In this document: piece after piece, positions 62,701-64,000 of the stretch | How the letters are laid out: the number at the start of each line of letters is the position of its first letter | Position numbering within the stretch: the first letter of the stretch is position 1 | NCBI RefSeq assembly: GCF_022818495.1 | Contig: NZ_CP089291.1 | Location: 3,489,501-3,553,500 of the forward strand | DNA length: 64,000 bases | Direction of reading: 5' to 3' | Origin: Fodinisporobacter ferrooxydans | Lineage (GTDB): Bacteria > Bacillota > Bacilli > Tumebacillales > MYW30-H2 | The notes under the pieces: model-generated | The model's database searches: none | Told to the model about the DNA's origin: nothing | What the model saw: the letters and a program-made list of their open reading frames with translations, nothing else | Position numbers and translations under genes: made by a program

Positions 62701-64000
62701 CGTGAGCCATTGGACACGCTGTCATGAAATTCCGTTTGATTCAAATACCGGAACCATGAGCGTGGTGTGCCAAAATACGCAGACGGATGCCGACTGTTCT
62801 GTATTTTTGAAAGGCTCTGTGGAAGCTGTTTTGGCTGCATGTTCCTGGTATCAGAAAGATGGCAACATCTATCCGCTGACGGACGACAAGAAAGAAGGCA
62901 TTTTCAAACAAAACGAAATGTATGCGGCTGATGCGTTGCGTGTATTAGGTTTCGCCTATAAATCGATTCCCTTTGATCAAGCAAATCAAGAGGGCAGCAA
63001 CGTCGATCGGGAGGATTTCATTTACGTAGGATTGGTGGGAATGATAGATCCACCCAAACCGGAAATCGAAACGAGCATTCGCGAAGCGTTTGATCTTGGT
63101 GTACAACCGATCATGATCACAGGCGATCATCCGATTACAGCCATCGCCATTGCCAAGCAGTTGGGGATTTGGGACGGCAAAAAACAGGTCATAACCGGTG
63201 TGGAGCTCGATCGGCTGTCTGAGGAAGAATTGACGGCAATGGTGGAAGATGTGGCGATATTCGCCCGCGTAACGCCGGAACACAAATTGCGGATCGTGAC
63301 TGCGTTTCAAAACCGCGGGCATATCGTAGCCATGACAGGGGATGGCGTCAACGATACACCTGCCATCAAGAAAGCAAATGTTGGAATTGCCATGGGGCAA
63401 ATGGGCACAGATGTCACAAAAGAAACAGCCGACATGGTGTTGAAAGAAGATCACTTCGGTTCCATCGTCGAAGGGGTCAAAGAGGGTCGGACGATCATCG
63501 GCAACATCCGGAAAGCGGTTGGCTGCTTGCTGACGGGAAATCTGGCGGAAATTCTTGTCACATCCGTTGCAGTGATTGCAGGAATGCCCATTCCTTTGAT
63601 CCCGATTCAAATCATGCTGATGAATTTGTTGACAGATGCACTGCCTGCAATGGTCTTGGCTGTCAATCCCGGCAATGAAGCAGTCGAAACCAAACGGCAG
63701 GATATTGTAGATCGAGATTTGTACCAAAAAGTGGTGACAAGAGGCGTACTATTAAGTGCAGGCTCCCTCGGATTGTTTGCCGTTTCGTTACAGGCAGGAG
63801 CATCGATTGCGGTTGCACAAACTGTGGCATTTGCAACGCTTGTTGTCGGACAGCTCGTTCAAATTTTTTCATGGAGACAAGAAGGCACTACGGTTCCCGT
63901 GAAACATTGGACACAAGATAAATACTTGCTTGGTGCAGTCGGATTTTCGGCACTTGCATTGGTTGCCGCTTTGTATGTGCCGTCTTTTGCCCGAATTTTT
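59717..64000 (+). CDS. Very large P-type cation-transporting ATPase, 3' end beyond the window
   Basis: The ATG at 59717 has AGGAGGGG upstream; the frame is open to the end of the window, at least 1,428 codons. The N-terminus is HMA-like but without the metal-binding Cys pair (RALPGRIRTEVYGLQNNQLA). About 550 residues follow that include hydrophobic segments and a degenerate ATPase-like part (ANPRPAMITEEFTW, IGVLSNRQN). The standard P-type core begins near 580: TGES in APLTGESLPVQ, phosphorylation site CSDKTGTLTKNEM, ATP-binding KGDPTEGALL and hinge MTGDGVNDTPAIKKANVGIA. It resembles Ca/Mg-type (P2) pumps with long N-terminal extensions such as mycobacterial CtpI. The ion is unknown. Confidence 0.88.
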   Translation, partial: MSTLQWKERFIRALPGRIRTEVYGLQNNQLAADAILAQISGLEGVITVEASIETGRMLVSYDDKKISAIAIFEAILSIEERVFQEHMDQKEDTAFESETKPLPQPIDYEEQEIAASGEKAEHYGARSAWSHHMYAIPERFSAIPIVPKEKGSADSVPVPLLLSIGGLCVLGMKQLWFGKSVIARSSGAFYASALVSVVTGYPFLKRGFQQVSQKQKWNGDLLLGASALALGLLRENLVVLGGLGILQYMNWKRSKIDLHQTGQAASTCSKEVQQYSERMSKWGMLLGGAAFLVTRNPLYGLGILLAANPRPAMITEEFTWKQAELASKEHGLYVPEKTSLSRLARTNTILFEDTAQIVAQEKKHEVVTSDFSLLQERLFKDLHSDWKIGVLSNRQNIKDETLEALGVDHSWTTYTEEQIIERIEGLRQRGGEVLLISSAKHLFPRRFGNLELPEIPMQKMKDIFPTREYASQMEGIVRQNFMFSKQWNKLGLALSIPLFVTAPIINILADSVTLILLSKTKQASEEILHQNQTSKVSSAMQEAAAASDSLVSPQWHALSSEDVLTRFQVYEQDGLTSEQAQMIRNCHGSNRLETRQTIPWFVSFFGQFKEFTPLLLLGAAGLAIATGGLADGLVMTVVLAANAVLSTTQERKAEKIVESLNQFHPLTCKGIRDGREIELSSVELVPGDLVSVEAGDRVPADIRIIRAWNLEVNEAPLTGESLPVQKTDRSVAVDSTLSERNNMLYMGTDVTRGKGLGVVVATGMQTEMGHVMSLMKGEIRELTPLQKKVSAVGKSFVKGAMLAGGIVFLTGLLRGVSVTQMVMTTITLVASAVPEGLPVTITIALSAGIFRMARRNALIRRLAALETLGRTTVICSDKTGTLTKNEMTVKTIATVNRSWLVIGDGYQPNGRIEEITADEVSATAEAIRKTTGKTGRLMYGKADLQQLELQQIVTIGVLCNNSQLEQQDGKWMVKGDPTEGALLTLAAKTGVWKADVSHWTRCHEIPFDSNTGTMSVVCQNTQTDADCSVFLKGSVEAVLAACSWYQKDGNIYPLTDDKKEGIFKQNEMYAADALRVLGFAYKSIPFDQANQEGSNVDREDFIYVGLVGMIDPPKPEIETSIREAFDLGVQPIMITGDHPITAIAIAKQLGIWDGKKQVITGVELDRLSEEELTAMVEDVAIFARVTPEHKLRIVTAFQNRGHIVAMTGDGVNDTPAIKKANVGIAMGQMGTDVTKETADMVLKEDHFGSIVEGVKEGRTIIGNIRKAVGCLLTGNLAEILVTSVAVIAGMPIPLIPIQIMLMNLLTDALPAMVLAVNPGNEAVETKRQDIVDRDLYQKVVTRGVLLSAGSLGLFAVSLQAGASIAVAQTVAFATLVVGQLVQIFSWRQEGTTVPVKHWTQDKYLLGAVGFSALALVAALYVPSFARIF

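Overview
The window is about 64 kb of moderate-GC DNA from an aerobic, endospore-forming member of the Bacilli. I would guess the Alicyclobacillaceae/Effusibacillus-Tumebacillus neighbourhood, but this is an inference from gene content. The supporting genes are SpoVK, two YjcZ-type spore peptides, Bacillus-type LexA boxes beside lexA and a yneA-like gene, glnRA with a GlnR box, a T-box leader before leuA, and the heme A synthase CtaA. No rRNA, tRNA or CRISPR array was seen.

Layout. 1-3.4 kb: a sortase (cut by the window edge) and its cell-wall substrate, divergent from an ECF sigma/anti-sigma pair, then a broken FTR1 permease remnant. 3.7-13 kb: the sporulation gene spoVK is split by an element of about 8.24 kb bounded by a 10-bp direct repeat. 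The element carries its own large serine recombinase, a PIN-toxin/HTH pair, a YjcZ-type peptide, several truncated genes and, most strikingly, two neighbouring thioredoxin-fold genes. Each of these has an in-frame TGA where the first active-site cysteine belongs, so they look like tandem selenoproteins. Precise recombination at the repeat restores spoVK in frame, as in the skin-type rearrangements of sporulation genes. 13-21 kb: core genes (Era-like GTPase, UbiA-like membrane protein, hflX, ynbB-like PLP enzyme, glnR, glnA, yneA-like gene, lexA, GNAT). 21.5-27 kb: an accessory stretch with a dead DDE transposase, two secreted proteins, a methyltransferase, and a c-di-GMP riboswitch before an orphan winged-helix gene.

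27-41 kb: patatin-like phospholipase, DAACS symporter, a three-subunit molybdenum hydroxylase with its XdhC-type maturase, ctaA, a YqjA-like exporter-family protein, and an SsuABC-type ABC importer with two paralogous permeases. 41-48 kb: TetR regulator, zinc alcohol dehydrogenase, MFS transporter, and an SOS-controlled Y-family polymerase operon beside a degraded SRAP gene. 48-64 kb: cysJ-cysI sulfite reductase, a NifU-N/HEAT protein, T-box-leuA, an EamA transporter, a MITE-like repeat, ppk, and a very large P-type ATPase that runs off the end of the window.

The two most valuable observations are the reconstructable spoVK interruption, whose joined circle end forms a 50-bp imperfect palindrome typical of serine-integrase attP sites, and the tandem in-frame-TGA thioredoxin-fold genes carried inside that element.
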